Numbered from the stretch's first letter, positions 1-12,170 are shown. The stretch: 64,000 bases of DNA from Thermithiobacillus tepidarius DSM 3134 (GCF_000423825.1 NZ_KE384096.1:124001-188000); one strand, 5' to 3'. Made by a program: numbers and translations. Notes: generated by a model not told the origin, from the letters alone.

Positions 1-102
1 GATGCGGGCGTCGCGCCTGGCGAATTCGCGCGCGGTGGCGCGACCGACGCCGGCCGAGGCGCCGGTGATGACGACCACTTCGGGTGCTGTCGATGGCTTC
101 AT
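1..102 (-). CDS. Short-chain dehydrogenase/reductase, N-terminal fragment (cut by window edge)
   Basis: Only the first 34 codons are inside the window, starting at the ATG at 102 with a purine-rich ribosome site (GGGAGGAGC) upstream. The peptide begins with a beta strand followed by TGASAGVGRATA, the glycine-rich TGxxxGxG turn that binds NAD(P) in classical short-chain dehydrogenases; the segment then continues into the first helix. The catalytic Tyr/Lys would lie beyond the edge, so substrate and cofactor preference cannot be judged. It is the last visible gene of the minus-strand run GMC oxidoreductase, glucosidase, SDR, which suggests a shared carbohydrate or alcohol oxidation role (inference). 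Confidence 0.75.
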   Translation of the reverse strand, partial: MKPSTAPEVVVITGASAGVGRATAREFARRDARI

Positions 103-208
103 GGGCTAGGGCTCCTCCCGATGGCGATGATCGCCGCAAAACAGAGGGCATTGTGGCCGCTGGCGCAGCCGGTGGAAACGGCGGAAGGGCGGATGCGGCC
201 GGACGGGC

Positions 209-2461
209 TCAGCTCGGCACCGTCACGACTTGCAGCTCGCCGTCCACGTGCAGCGCCCGCGCCTGCAGGGTGCCGTCGGCCGCGCGCTCGAAGCGCAGGT
301 CCACCGTCGCCGCGCCGACCCGCAGCCCGTGCAGCTCCAGGCGGTGAATGAAATCCGGCAGCAGCGGCCGCACGATGCGCAACTGCCGGGCGAAGCCGTC
401 GGCCTGCAGGCCGAGCATGTGCTGCAGCATGTGGAGCACGGATGCTGCCGCCCAGGCCTGGGGGTGGTCGGCCACCGGATAGCGCACCGGCACCTGGTAG
501 TCGTCGCGGCGGAAGCCGGCGAAGAGCTCGGGCAGGCGGTAGGCGTGGAAATGGGTGGCCGCGCTGAAGATGCCGTCGAAGATGCGCAGCGCCTCCTGGT
601 CGAAGCCGTAGCGTCGCAGGCCGGCCAGGATCAGAGCGTTGTCGTGGGGCCAGACGGTGCCCAGATGGTAGGCGATGGGGTTGTAGCGCAGCTCCGTGGT
701 CGCCAGGGTGCGGATGCCCCAGCCGCTGAACATGTCCGCGGCCAGCAGCCGGTCCTTGACGAGGCGCGCCTTGTCCGCGTCCGCGATCCCGGCCCACAGC
801 GCGTGCCCGGGGTTCGAGGTGATCACCGTCGCGGGTTGCTTCCCCGCCTGCAGGGCCAGGGCGTAGAACTGCTTGTCCGCCAGCCAGAAGTCCTTGTTGA
901 AGCGGACGCGCAGTGCTTCCGCCTCCTGCTCCAGTCGCTGCGCCCGCCCCGCGTCGCCGCTGCGCCGGTAGAGCTCTGCCAGGTGCCGCTTGGCCATGAA
1001 GACGTAGGCCTGCACCTCCACCAGGGCGATGGGCGGGCGGGCCAGGCTGCCGTCGCGGTTGACGATGGCGTCGCCCGAATCCTTCCAGCCCTGGTTGATC
1101 AGACCCTTGCCGGTGCTGCTCTGGTATTCCACGTAGCCGTCGCCGTCCAGGTCGCCGTAGCGTCCGATCCAGGCCAGCGCCAGCTCGACCTGGGGCTGCA
1201 GCTCCCCGAAGAGGTCGAGGCTGCCCGTCCAGGCGGCGTGCTCGCCCAGGAGGATGAGAAAGAGCAGGGTGGCGTCGATGCTGCCGTAGTAGGGCGTGTA
1301 AGGGATCTCGTTCAGCCGGGCCATTTCGCCGACCCGCAGCTCGTGCAGGATCTTGCCCGGCTGCTCGTCGCGCCAGGCGCTTACCTCACGGCCCTGGTAC
1401 TTGGCCAGCAGGCGCAGGGTCTGCGCCGCGATGTCCGGCTGGAAGGCCAGGGTTTGCAGGGCGGTGAGCGCGCTGTCGCGCCCGAACAGGGTGACGAACC
1501 AGGGCACGCCTGCGGCGAAGTAGGTATCGCCGTCCAGCGTGCTCTGCAGCACCTGCAGGTCGCCCAGGGCGCGCTCGACGATGCGCTCGACCAGCGGGGA
1601 CGGGCAGCGGACCTGCGTGTACTGCCTGAGCCACTGTCTGGCCGTCGCGCGCTGGTAATCCTGCACCTGGCGGATGCTGTGCCGGGAGTGGACGCGATCC
1701 TGCAGCTCCCGCACGCTGGGCGCTTCGGCCACCGTCAGGGAAACCATCAGGGTGTTGTCCTGCTGCGGCGGCAGGCTGAGGTGCAGGCGGGCGGTCTGCG
1801 TCTCGCGGCTGAGCAGCGCCTCGGAAAATCGCACGAACAGGGCCCGGCACAGACCATCGGCGCCTTCGTAAAGGAAGCGCAGGACGTCGTTCTGCCATGC
1901 GGGCGGCTGTCGGATGCCGTATTTCTCCGGCAGCATGCCGCGCACCGCGAAGACGTCTTCGAAGCCGGCGTGGAAAGTGAAGGCAAGCTGAAAATCCACC
2001 GGCTGCAACTGATAGTTCCGGAAGGTGATCAGATCGTAGAGACTCAGCGTCTGGCCATCGAGGATCCGCTCCCACTTGATGCCGAGCGTCCGCTTCTGCA
2101 GCATCTCGCCGCTTTGCATGCGCAGATTCGGATTGGCGTACTCCAGCACCGCCATGAAGCCGGCCGCGGCGCTGGCCACCAGAACGTCCGCCTTGGCGCC
2201 TTCCATCACCCATTCATAGCCGTTCAGATAGCGGCAATCGTGATAGTACAGCCCGAAGCCGTGTTCACCGCCGAGCGGCACCTGGCCGTCGCGTTCGCTG
2301 AGGAAAAAAATCTCCTGATCCTTGATGACGATGGCATCGGCAATGCTGGGCACATGCGAGGGGGTGCCGTGGGTGAGGACTTCCTCCTTGCGCTGTTGCT
2401 CCTGCCGCAAAGAGAGCGGCGGCAGGCGATCCGGCTGGGTGGGTGGCCTCGGATCTGGCAT
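209..2461 (-). CDS. Amylo-alpha-1,6-glucosidase / glycogen-debranching-type protein
   Basis: A 750-residue protein with no signal peptide, so probably cytoplasmic. The N-terminal about 280 residues resemble the GDE_N_bis domain (FLSERDGQVPLGGEHGFGL and LYYHDCRYL near residues 54-80). The C-terminal half is an alpha/alpha toroid of the GH15/GDE_C type with FVTLFGRDSALTA around residue 322 and GTVWPHDNALILAG around residue 602. The family hydrolyses alpha-1,6 branches or related glucosides. True eukaryote-type debranching enzymes also carry a transferase domain that is absent here, so the substrate may be another glucoside. The ATG at 2461 is preceded by GAAGGAA. The upstream neighbour is a GMC oxidoreductase and the downstream one an SDR. 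No GlgB/GlgX/GlgP gene is in view. Confidence 0.9.
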   Translation of the reverse strand: MPDPRPPTQPDRLPPLSLRQEQQRKEEVLTHGTPSHVPSIADAIVIKDQEIFFLSERDGQVPLGGEHGFGLYYHDCRYLNGYEWVMEGAKADVLVASAAAGFMAVLEYANPNLRMQSGEMLQKRTLGIKWERILDGQTLSLYDLITFRNYQLQPVDFQLAFTFHAGFEDVFAVRGMLPEKYGIRQPPAWQNDVLRFLYEGADGLCRALFVRFSEALLSRETQTARLHLSLPPQQDNTLMVSLTVAEAPSVRELQDRVHSRHSIRQVQDYQRATARQWLRQYTQVRCPSPLVERIVERALGDLQVLQSTLDGDTYFAAGVPWFVTLFGRDSALTALQTLAFQPDIAAQTLRLLAKYQGREVSAWRDEQPGKILHELRVGEMARLNEIPYTPYYGSIDATLLFLILLGEHAAWTGSLDLFGELQPQVELALAWIGRYGDLDGDGYVEYQSSTGKGLINQGWKDSGDAIVNRDGSLARPPIALVEVQAYVFMAKRHLAELYRRSGDAGRAQRLEQEAEALRVRFNKDFWLADKQFYALALQAGKQPATVITSNPGHALWAGIADADKARLVKDRLLAADMFSGWGIRTLATTELRYNPIAYHLGTVWPHDNALILAGLRRYGFDQEALRIFDGIFSAATHFHAYRLPELFAGFRRDDYQVPVRYPVADHPQAWAAASVLHMLQHMLGLQADGFARQLRIVRPLLPDFIHRLELHGLRVGAATVDLRFERAADGTLQARALHVDGELQVVTVPS

Positions 2462-2672
2462 GGCATTTCCTTCGCGGAGCGCGGACCCGCAAGGTTGATG
2501 GAGGATCGGCGCACGAGCGCTGCGCCGAGGTGCGGCTTCTCTGCTCGCTTGGAGATTGCTCCGCGGCTGAAGTTCGGTTGTCTTGTCCCGACCAAAGGCT
2601 GACTTGCTCCTGGCGGTGGGGCAGGCCGGCCTCGCTCCGGGATGGCGTTTGGCTTGCGGAAGCGCTGGCGCC

Positions 2673-4232
2673 TCAGGCCATGACGCGCTTCACGTGGTCC
2701 GCCAGGCGCACGGCCAGGGCCACGATGGTGAAGGTGGGGTTGGCGTAGCCGTAGGTGGGAAACACCGAGCTGCCCGCTATGTAGAGGTTGGAAATCCCGT
2801 GCACCCGGCAGTCGGCATCCACGACGCCCCGCCTCGGATCCTGGTGCATGCGGGTGGTGCCCATGTTGTGGTCGCCGAAGCGCATGGCCTGCAGCCACAG
2901 GGGGTTGTCCGCGTCCTCGTCGAGCTTCATCCGGCCCAGGCCGGCACGTCCGACTTCCAGGCCAAGCAGGCGCACTCCCCGCTGCATGTTGAGCCGGTCG
3001 CGCTCGCTCATCCGGAAATGGAGCTGGACGCGCTGTTGGCCGAGGTTGTCGCGTTCGTGGCTGAGGGAAACGCGGTTGTCCGGATTGGGTTCCAGTTCGG
3101 CGCAGTACTCCAGCTTGAGCTGCAGGGGACCGAAGAGCCGGCGGTAGATGGCGCCGGCCACGCCATCGAGATCGGTCATGACATTGGCGACATGCTGCCC
3201 GAAATCCTCGGTCAGGCGGCCGTGGCGCAGATCCTTCAGGATCGCCCGGAACGAGCCGATGCCCTCCGAGTACTTGGACCAGAACTGGGGATAGAGCCAC
3301 AGGCTGTAGTTGGCCAGCCGCTCGCGCCGCAGCGCCGACGGGGTGGGCGTCAGATAGGCGACCACCGGCGTCTTGCGCACCGTGTGCGTTTCGTACAGGC
3401 CGGTCGTCAGGCGCGGGTTGGACAGCGCGACCACGTTTCTGGAGAAGAGATACACGTGATCCGCGAAGTAGCGTCCCACCAGGTCGTGCTGGTTGCCCAG
3501 CCCGGTGCGCTGCACCTGGTTCGACAGGAGCAGCAGGCGCGCATTCTCGATGCCGCCGGTGGCCAGGATGAACTGCCTGGCACGGACCCAGAAACGCTTG
3601 CCGTCGAGGCTGGCCACCCGCAGGCGGGTGACGGCGCTCGCCGTGGCGTTGGTCTCGATGTTCACCACGTTGGCGTGCAGCAGGGTGCGGATGTTGAGGG
3701 CCCGGCGGATCTCCTCGCGGTAGGCCTGGCCGAAGCGGGTCGGCGGGCTGTTCTGGAAGACGCGGCTCACCATGCGGTCGCCGACGAGCGGGAGCGGCGG
3801 CCGCTCTTTGGACTGCCAGGCTTCGGCCTCGTAGGCGTAGGGGCCGAGCTGGCAGATGGATTGGGCCCGGCGGTAGAATGGGTCGAGCTCCGCCTTGCCG
3901 AAAGGCCAGCCGCTGTGCGGAATCCAGGGCCGGGCTTCGAAATCCAGCTCGTCCAGCGGTCGGCACAGGCCGCCCCAGTGGTTGGTGCTGCCGCCGAAGT
4001 AGCGCAACCGGCAGGCATCCAGGGGCGTGTAGGGCAGACCCGAGGTTTTGCCCTGATAGAGCGCCTGGGTCTGGGCCTCGTAGTTCAGTCCGCCGCTTTC
4101 CAGCAGGCAGACGCTGAAGGGCTGGCCGATGAACTCGCGCGCCAGGGTGATGCCGGCGGCGCCGGCGCCGATGATGCAGACATCCGCTTCGATGCTTCCG
4201 TCCTGCGCTACCGTACGCGCGTCCACCAGCAT
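2673..4232 (-). CDS. GMC family FAD-dependent oxidoreductase
   Basis: A 519-residue flavoprotein. The Rossmann FAD-binding motif is at the N-terminus (ADVCIIGAGAAGITLA, about residues 16-31). The GMC signature GGSTNHWGGLCRP follows near residue 75, and a GMC C-terminal domain ends the protein (HNMGTTRMH, then NLYIAGSSVFPT and ANPTFTIVALA). The family oxidises alcohols or sugars such as glucose, gluconate or choline. No Tat signal or cytochrome partner is visible, so this looks like a cytoplasmic member with unknown substrate. The ATG at 4232 follows GGGAGGAGC. A gap of 211 bases separates it from the glucosidase gene downstream, so cotranscription is possible but not shown. Confidence 0.93.
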   Translation of the reverse strand: MLVDARTVAQDGSIEADVCIIGAGAAGITLAREFIGQPFSVCLLESGGLNYEAQTQALYQGKTSGLPYTPLDACRLRYFGGSTNHWGGLCRPLDELDFEARPWIPHSGWPFGKAELDPFYRRAQSICQLGPYAYEAEAWQSKERPPLPLVGDRMVSRVFQNSPPTRFGQAYREEIRRALNIRTLLHANVVNIETNATASAVTRLRVASLDGKRFWVRARQFILATGGIENARLLLLSNQVQRTGLGNQHDLVGRYFADHVYLFSRNVVALSNPRLTTGLYETHTVRKTPVVAYLTPTPSALRRERLANYSLWLYPQFWSKYSEGIGSFRAILKDLRHGRLTEDFGQHVANVMTDLDGVAGAIYRRLFGPLQLKLEYCAELEPNPDNRVSLSHERDNLGQQRVQLHFRMSERDRLNMQRGVRLLGLEVGRAGLGRMKLDEDADNPLWLQAMRFGDHNMGTTRMHQDPRRGVVDADCRVHGISNLYIAGSSVFPTYGYANPTFTIVALAVRLADHVKRVMA

Positions 4233-4361
4233 GACGCTCCTCCCTGGCCGCCCTGCACCCCACCCGGTTGTTGTTTTATGCGGCCCAATGGCCTTTGGAC
4301 TTTTAAAATAGCAAAGCCTTCCGTCTAGGGGAGTCGAACGGAGGGCGGAGTGGCGGCGCTG

Positions 4362-5198
4362 CTAGAGCTTGCCCGTGAAGCGCATGGAGAGGTCCAGGCT
4401 GCGCACGTTGCGGGTCAGGCTGCCCACCGAGATGTAGTCCACGCCGGTATCCGCCACTGCGCGCACCGTTTCCAGGGTCACGTTGCCCGAGGCTTCCAGG
4501 GGCACGCGCCCGGCTACCAGCGCCACCGCCCGGCGCAGCTCGCCGAGAGAGAAGTTGTCCAGGAGAATGAGATCCGCACCCGCTTCCAGCGCTTGCGCCA
4601 GCTCGTCGAGGTTTTCCACCTCGACTTCGATGCGGGTGAGCAGCGGAGCGAGGCTGCGGGCGCGTTCCACGGCAGGCGGGATGCCGCCGGCGGCGCTGAT
4701 GTGGTTTTCCTTGATCAGCACGCCGTCGTAGAGCCCCAGGCGGTGGTTGTGGCCGCCGCCGACCCGCACCGCGTATTTCTGCGCCAGGCGCAGGCCGGGC
4801 AGCGTCTTGCGGGTGTCGAGAATGCGCGCGCGGGTGCCGGCCACCGCGTTGACGTACTGCCGGGTGACGGTAGCCACCCCGGACAGGGTCTGCAGGAAAT
4901 TGAGGGCAGTGCGCTCGCCGCTCAGCAGGGTGTTGCTGTAGCCGTTCAGCTCGCACAAGACCCGTCCAGCGTCCACCATCTCGCCTTCCTCCACATGCCA
5001 GGTGATTTCCACCCAGCCCGGCAACTGCTCGAAGACCGCCTGCACGTAGGGACGTCCGCAAATGACTCCCGGCTCCTTGGTCACGATGCGGGCGTGGCCG
5101 AGCTGGCCGGGATCGATCAGCGCGGCGGAGAGATCACCGGCGCCGATGTCTTCGGCCAGGGCGTGGGCAACGCTGTGCGGAAGATCCGCTGGAATCAT
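4362..5198 (-). CDS. nadC: Quinolinate phosphoribosyltransferase (nicotinate-nucleotide pyrophosphorylase)
   Basis: NadC makes nicotinate mononucleotide from quinolinate and PRPP in de novo NAD synthesis. The 278-residue length is normal. Family motifs are present: DTRKTLPGLR at 128-137, GGGHNHR at 147-153, IKENH at 162-166, then LILLDNFS and the C-terminal GVDYISVGSLT phosphate-binding loop. The ATG at 5198 overlaps the stop of nhaA (ATGA), so the two are probably translationally coupled. nadA and nadB are not in this window. Confidence 0.97.
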   Translation of the reverse strand: MIPADLPHSVAHALAEDIGAGDLSAALIDPGQLGHARIVTKEPGVICGRPYVQAVFEQLPGWVEITWHVEEGEMVDAGRVLCELNGYSNTLLSGERTALNFLQTLSGVATVTRQYVNAVAGTRARILDTRKTLPGLRLAQKYAVRVGGGHNHRLGLYDGVLIKENHISAAGGIPPAVERARSLAPLLTRIEVEVENLDELAQALEAGADLILLDNFSLGELRRAVALVAGRVPLEASGNVTLETVRAVADTGVDYISVGSLTRNVRSLDLSMRFTGKL

Positions 5199-6553
5199 GC
5201 AACCTCCGGCTTGCGCTTGGGAGCGCTCAGGTACAGCCAGGTCAGGCCGATGACGGCGGCAATGGCCGAGGCCAGGAGAATGCCCAGCTTGGCCTCCTCG
5301 GCCAGGAGCGGGTCGGCGAAGGCGAGCTGGCTGATGAAGAGCGACATGGTGAAGCCGATGCCGCCCAGCCAGGCCGCTCCCAGGATGTGCCGCCATTCCA
5401 CGCCGCCGGGCAGCTTGCCGATGCCCGCCTTGACTGCCAGCCAGCTGGCGCCGCTGATGCCCAGGAACTTGCCCAGCACGAGTCCGAAAATCACGCCCAG
5501 GGTCACCGGCTGGGTCAGGCTCTCGCCCAGCCGGATCTCGGCGAAATTGATGCCGGCGTTGGCCAGGGCGAAGAGCGGAATGATGACGAAGGTCACCCAG
5601 GGGCTCAGGCTGTGCTCCATGCGCTGCAGGGGCGCCTGCACCGCATTGGCGGCCTGCTCCACGCTTTCGGCGATGGTGGCCATGCGGTGGTTGCTCAGGG
5701 GATCGTCGGGCGTGTCCGGATTGATGGTTTCCGAGTGGAAGGCATCCTTGAGTTCGTCGAGGCGCTGGTCGAAAAGCCGCGGATGGAAAGCGGGGCGGGC
5801 CGGAATGGTGAAGGCCAGCAGCACGCCGGCGATGGTGGCGTGCACGCCGGACTGCAGGGTGGAAAACCACAGCAGGGCGCCGAAGATGGCATAAGGCAGC
5901 GGGTGGCGGATGCCGCCCCGGTTGAGCAGCACCAGCGCGAGCAGGATGGCCCCGGCCCAGGACAGGGCCTGCAGGTTCAGGTCGCTGGTGTAAAAAACGG
6001 CGATTACCAGCACCGCACCGAGGTCGTCGGCGATGGCCAGCGCGGTCAGGAAAATGATGAGATTGCGCGGGATGCGCCAGGCCAGCAGCACCAGGATGCC
6101 GACGGCGAAGGCGATGTCCGTGGCCATGGGGATGCCCCAGCCCGCCATGGTCGGACCGCTCGGGTTGAAGCCATAGTAGATGAGGGCGGGCACGATCATG
6201 CCGCCGAGCGCGGCGACTACCGGCAGGGCGGCGTCGCGCAGGGAGGACAGCTCGCCGACCAGAATCTCGCGCTTGAGTTCCAGGCCCACCAGCAGGAAGA
6301 AGAGGGCCATCAAGCCATCGTTGATCCAGTGATGCAGGCTTTGCTGCAGTTGCCAGGGGCCGAAGGCGATGTTCGCCTGCTGCTCCCAAAGGTGGTGAAA
6401 AGCGGAGCCCCAGGGCGAGTTGGCGATGAGCAGGGTCAGCACCGTGGTGCCCATGAGGATGATGCCGCCTGCCGTGGTGCGGCGCAGGAACTGCTCGAAA
6501 GGCGTCAGGATGCGGCCAAACAAGGGCTCCAGCGGGTAAGGCTTCAGCTCCAT
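5195..6553 (-). CDS. nhaA: Na+/H+ antiporter NhaA
   Basis: An inner-membrane electrogenic sodium/proton antiporter for pH and salt homeostasis. The essential aspartates are in ATDIAFA (144-150) and AIADDLGA (173-180, with the paired aspartates 176-177). It is 452 residues with the long cytoplasmic segment typical of the larger NhaA branch. I chose the ATG at 6553 because AAAGGA lies 6-8 bases upstream. A second in-frame ATG at 6571 overlaps the valS stop but has no better site and would add six residues. The gene sits between valS and nadC with overlaps on both sides. Confidence 0.97.
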   Translation of the reverse strand: MELKPYPLEPLFGRILTPFEQFLRRTTAGGIILMGTTVLTLLIANSPWGSAFHHLWEQQANIAFGPWQLQQSLHHWINDGLMALFFLLVGLELKREILVGELSSLRDAALPVVAALGGMIVPALIYYGFNPSGPTMAGWGIPMATDIAFAVGILVLLAWRIPRNLIIFLTALAIADDLGAVLVIAVFYTSDLNLQALSWAGAILLALVLLNRGGIRHPLPYAIFGALLWFSTLQSGVHATIAGVLLAFTIPARPAFHPRLFDQRLDELKDAFHSETINPDTPDDPLSNHRMATIAESVEQAANAVQAPLQRMEHSLSPWVTFVIIPLFALANAGINFAEIRLGESLTQPVTLGVIFGLVLGKFLGISGASWLAVKAGIGKLPGGVEWRHILGAAWLGGIGFTMSLFISQLAFADPLLAEEAKLGILLASAIAAVIGLTWLYLSAPKRKPEVA

Positions 6554-6570
6554 CGGGGTTCCTTTGTCCA

Positions 6571-9360
<2,790 letters not shown>

Positions 9361-9402
9361 GCGTAATCTTGATCTTGTTGCTGAGGCGGCCCGGGGGCCG
9401 GG

Positions 9403-10035
9403 TTAGAAAGAGGCGTCGCTGGCGTGCTGCTGGGCGCTGCCGCCCGCCGGCGCGGATTTCGGGCGCAGCATGGCGGCGAATTCCTCCACCAGGCATTGGT
9501 GCAGCTCCTGCGGCAGCTCGGCGCGCATCTGTTCCAGCACCTGGCCGCGCATCTGCTCCTCGCTCGTCTGCAGGGCCTGCTGCACCGCCTGGATCAGCTC
9601 GTCGTGGGCGCTGCGCAGGTAGGTGGCGAAATGCGCCTCCATGCTCGCCAGGATGCGCTCGCTCACGCGCGGCAACAGGGCCTCGATCAGGGATTGGATC
9701 AGCAGCGAGCGCAGGGCCTCGTCCGCCTGCAGGCCCAGGCCGGCGCCGCCCGGCGTTCCCCGCGGCGCGGCCGGCGGCATGGCGGCCTCCGGCGCGCTGC
9801 CGGCACCAGCACCCACCGCCGGGGGAGGGGGCGCGGCCGGGTCGCGGGGCTGCCCGCTGCCGGTTTCCGGCAACGGATTCGCGGCGGCTTCGGGCGGGTT
9901 CTCGCGTACCACGTCGGTCAGGCGCAGGGGCGGCGGCAAGCCGCTGTCCAGCCCCGCCGACGGGGCCTCGGGGGCGGGTGAAGCGGCAGTTGAGGCAGGA
10001 GTATCCGTCTCCGACTTGCGGCGGAACCAGTCCAT
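9403..10035 (-). CDS. Uncharacterised Pro/Ala-rich protein with helical C-terminus, between holC and valS
   Basis: I do not recognise this 210-residue protein. A short basic start (MDWFRRKSE) is followed by roughly 90 residues rich in Pro, Ala and Gly, likely disordered. Then comes a strongly helical C-terminal half (LRSLLIQSLIEALLPRV around residue 110, then several Leu/Glu/Gln amphipathic helices) and a short tail. There is no signal peptide or membrane segment. The general architecture recalls PopZ-type polar scaffold proteins, but I see no decisive motif. The ATG at 10035 has GAGGAA about 7 bases upstream. An in-frame TTG at 10050 overlaps the holC stop and is less likely. It is cotranscribed with holC and valS by position. 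Confidence 0.75.
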   Translation of the reverse strand: MDWFRRKSETDTPASTAASPAPEAPSAGLDSGLPPPLRLTDVVRENPPEAAANPLPETGSGQPRDPAAPPPPAVGAGAGSAPEAAMPPAAPRGTPGGAGLGLQADEALRSLLIQSLIEALLPRVSERILASMEAHFATYLRSAHDELIQAVQQALQTSEEQMRGQVLEQMRAELPQELHQCLVEEFAAMLRPKSAPAGGSAQQHASDASF

Positions 10036-10046
10036 GGGCGTATTCC

Positions 10047-10472
10047 TCAAGCGGGCAAGGGGTGAAGGGTCAGGCTGTAACCACGGCTGGCGAGCGCCCG
10101 ATAACGCCGCCGGGCCGCTTTTACAGCTTCCGGGTCCGGCAGGATAAAGTCAACCACGCGCTCGAAGCCGGCGAGATCGTCGGGGAGGGTCGGCACGGTC
10201 AGCACCAGCACGCGCCGCGGCGGCAGCGCCTGGACTTCGGTCGCCAGGCACACGGGTTCGTCGCTCGGGGCGAGGCCGTGGGGAACGAAGCTGCCCTGGT
10301 TGAAGGTCCAGAGCAGGTCATCCAGGGTCCGGGCGGCCTCGGCGGAGGCGCAGAGCACGCCGGCGCCGCCGGTGACCTGATACACTTTCTGGATCACGCG
10401 GCAGATCGCCTGCAGCTGCCGGCCCTCCTCGCTGAGTGTTTCCGCCAGCTGGTAGAAGGTGGCCTCCGCCAT
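10047..10472 (-). CDS. holC: DNA polymerase III chi subunit
   Basis: HolC (chi) links the clamp-loader complex to single-stranded DNA-binding protein, and in E. coli it also pairs with the helicase YoaA. The 141-residue protein starts MAEATFYQLAE and has the family pattern of an N-terminal ATFYQL strand, central LLWTFNQGSFVPHG and VDFILPDP near the C-terminus. It lies 5 bases after the pepA stop, the classical pepA-holC arrangement. A YoaA homologue is encoded at 15837, so both partners are in the window. Confidence 0.95.
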   Translation of the reverse strand: MAEATFYQLAETLSEEGRQLQAICRVIQKVYQVTGGAGVLCASAEAARTLDDLLWTFNQGSFVPHGLAPSDEPVCLATEVQALPPRRVLVLTVPTLPDDLAGFERVVDFILPDPEAVKAARRRYRALASRGYSLTLHPLPA

Positions 10473-10477
10473 GCGGG

Positions 10478-11983
10478 CTATTCCTTGTCCTTGGCTTCGT
10501 TGGCACGCTGGATGAGGTAGGTCGCCAGGAGAGGCACGGGACGGCCGGTGGCGCCCTTCTTCTCGCCGCCTTTCCAGGCCACGCCGGCAATGTCCAGATG
10601 GGCCCACTTGTAGTCGTCGGCAAAGCGGGACAGGAAACAGGCGCCGGTGATGGCCCCGCCCTCGCGCCCGCCGACGTTGGCCACGTCGGCGAAGGGGCTC
10701 TTGATCTGTTCCTGGTAGTCATCCCACAGTGGCAGCTGCCAGGCGCGGTCGCCGGACTCCTGGCCGGCCTCCAGCAGGTCCTTGATCAAGCGATCGTTGT
10801 TGCCCATCAGCCCGGCGGCATGATGGCCCAGGGCGACCACGCAGGCGCCGGTCAGGGTGGCCACGTCGATCACGACGTCCGGGTTGAAGCGCTCGGCGTA
10901 GGTGAGGGCGTCCGCCAGGATCAGGCGGCCCTCGGCGTCGGTGTTGAGGATCTCGACGGTCTTGCCGGCCATGCTCTGCTGGATGTCGCCGGGTTTGTTG
11001 GCCTTGCCGTCCGGCAGGTTCTCCGTGCTCGGCACCACCGCCACCACGTTCAGGGGCAGCTTCAGCTCGGCGGCCACCTGAATGGTGCCCAGCACGCTCG
11101 CCGCGCCGCACATGTCGTATTTCATCTCGTCCATGTGCGCCGCGGGCTTGAGGGAGATGCCGCCGGCATCGAAGGTGAGCCCCTTGCCCACCAGCACCAC
11201 GGGCTTCTCATCGGCACCGGCCCCCTGGTACTCTAGCACGATGAGCTTGGGCGGCTGGGTGGAGCCGGCGGCCACGCCGAGCAGCAGGCGCATGCCCAAC
11301 TGCTCCATGTCCTCCCGCTCCAGCACCGTGGCCTTGAGCTGATATTTTTCGGCCAGGGCCCGGGCCTGCTCGGCCAGATAGCTGGGGGTGCAGACATTGC
11401 CGGGCTCGTTGGCCAGGTCCTTGGCCAGGCGGACGCCCTCGGCGATGGCCGTGGCGCGGGCCACGGCCAGTTCGCTGTTGCGCAGGTCCGAGCGCCGCGG
11501 CACGGCCAGGGTGATCTTGCGCAACGGGCGGCGGTCCTCCTCGCGGTCGCTCTTGTACTTGTCGAAGCGGTACAGGCTTTCGATGGCGGCCTCCACGGCG
11601 TGCTGGACCTTCCATTCCAGCTCGCGGCCGCGCACGTTCAGCTCCGGCAGGTAGAGGACCGCCTCCATGGAGCCGGTCTCGTTCAAAGTTTTGATGGCGG
11701 TGCCGATCACTTTGCGGTAGCTTTTGTCGCGGAAGTCGCGTTCCTTGCCGCAGCCGATCAGCAGCACGCGGTCGGCGAGGATGTTCGGCACGTTGTGCAG
11801 CAGCAGGGTCTGGCCCAGATGGCCTTCGATGTCGCCGCGGCGCAGGATGCTGGACAGGTAGTGGTCCGCGTAGCGGTCGATTTCCAGGCCGGGCTGGGAC
11901 AGCCGGCGGGGTTCGAAGACCCCGATAACCAGACAGGCGGTGCGCTGCTTCTCCGGACTGCCGCTTTTTATATTAAATTCCAC
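10478..11983 (-). CDS. pepA: Cytosol (leucyl) aminopeptidase PepA
   Basis: A hexameric dinuclear-metal M17 leucyl aminopeptidase that in some bacteria also acts as a DNA-binding architectural protein. The metal and catalytic region GKGLTFDAGGISLKP is near residue 264 and the family signature NTDAEGRLILADAL near 346-359. With the GTG at 11983 (CAGGAG six bases upstream) the protein is 501 residues, beginning VEFNIKSGSPEKQR, which matches family N-termini. Upstream in-frame starts give a poor fit. It is divergent from lptF. Confidence 0.97.
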   Translation of the reverse strand: MEFNIKSGSPEKQRTACLVIGVFEPRRLSQPGLEIDRYADHYLSSILRRGDIEGHLGQTLLLHNVPNILADRVLLIGCGKERDFRDKSYRKVIGTAIKTLNETGSMEAVLYLPELNVRGRELEWKVQHAVEAAIESLYRFDKYKSDREEDRRPLRKITLAVPRRSDLRNSELAVARATAIAEGVRLAKDLANEPGNVCTPSYLAEQARALAEKYQLKATVLEREDMEQLGMRLLLGVAAGSTQPPKLIVLEYQGAGADEKPVVLVGKGLTFDAGGISLKPAAHMDEMKYDMCGAASVLGTIQVAAELKLPLNVVAVVPSTENLPDGKANKPGDIQQSMAGKTVEILNTDAEGRLILADALTYAERFNPDVVIDVATLTGACVVALGHHAAGLMGNNDRLIKDLLEAGQESGDRAWQLPLWDDYQEQIKSPFADVANVGGREGGAITGACFLSRFADDYKWAHLDIAGVAWKGGEKKGATGRPVPLLATYLIQRANEAKDKE

Positions 11984-12170
11984 GAAAAGCTCCTGGACGT
12001 TTGATCGTTGTGGCAAAACTGCAATTGTTCGCGTTTGGAATGGTTTTGCCTATTTTATGGGCATGCCCGGAATTTTTGCAAGGCGCATCCGGCCGGGAGG
12101 GCCGCTGCGGGTGAATGCATGGATAGATGCCTGACAGCAGCCAGGTTAGAGCGCAGGAGGAGTGCCGCCC

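Noticed and set aside
230-2602. Long plus-strand open frame (790 codons) opposite the glucosidase
   Set aside because: The minus-strand protein has clear family motifs; the plus-strand frame gives a composition typical of a GC-rich shadow and no domain.
2583-4328. Plus-strand open frame opposite the GMC oxidoreductase
   Set aside because: Composition without any family resemblance; the GMC protein on the other strand is certain.
4303-4361. Possible terminator after nadC
   Set aside because: The near-palindrome around GGCTTTG and CAAAGGCC has a mismatch and an AT loop with no T tract in either direction.
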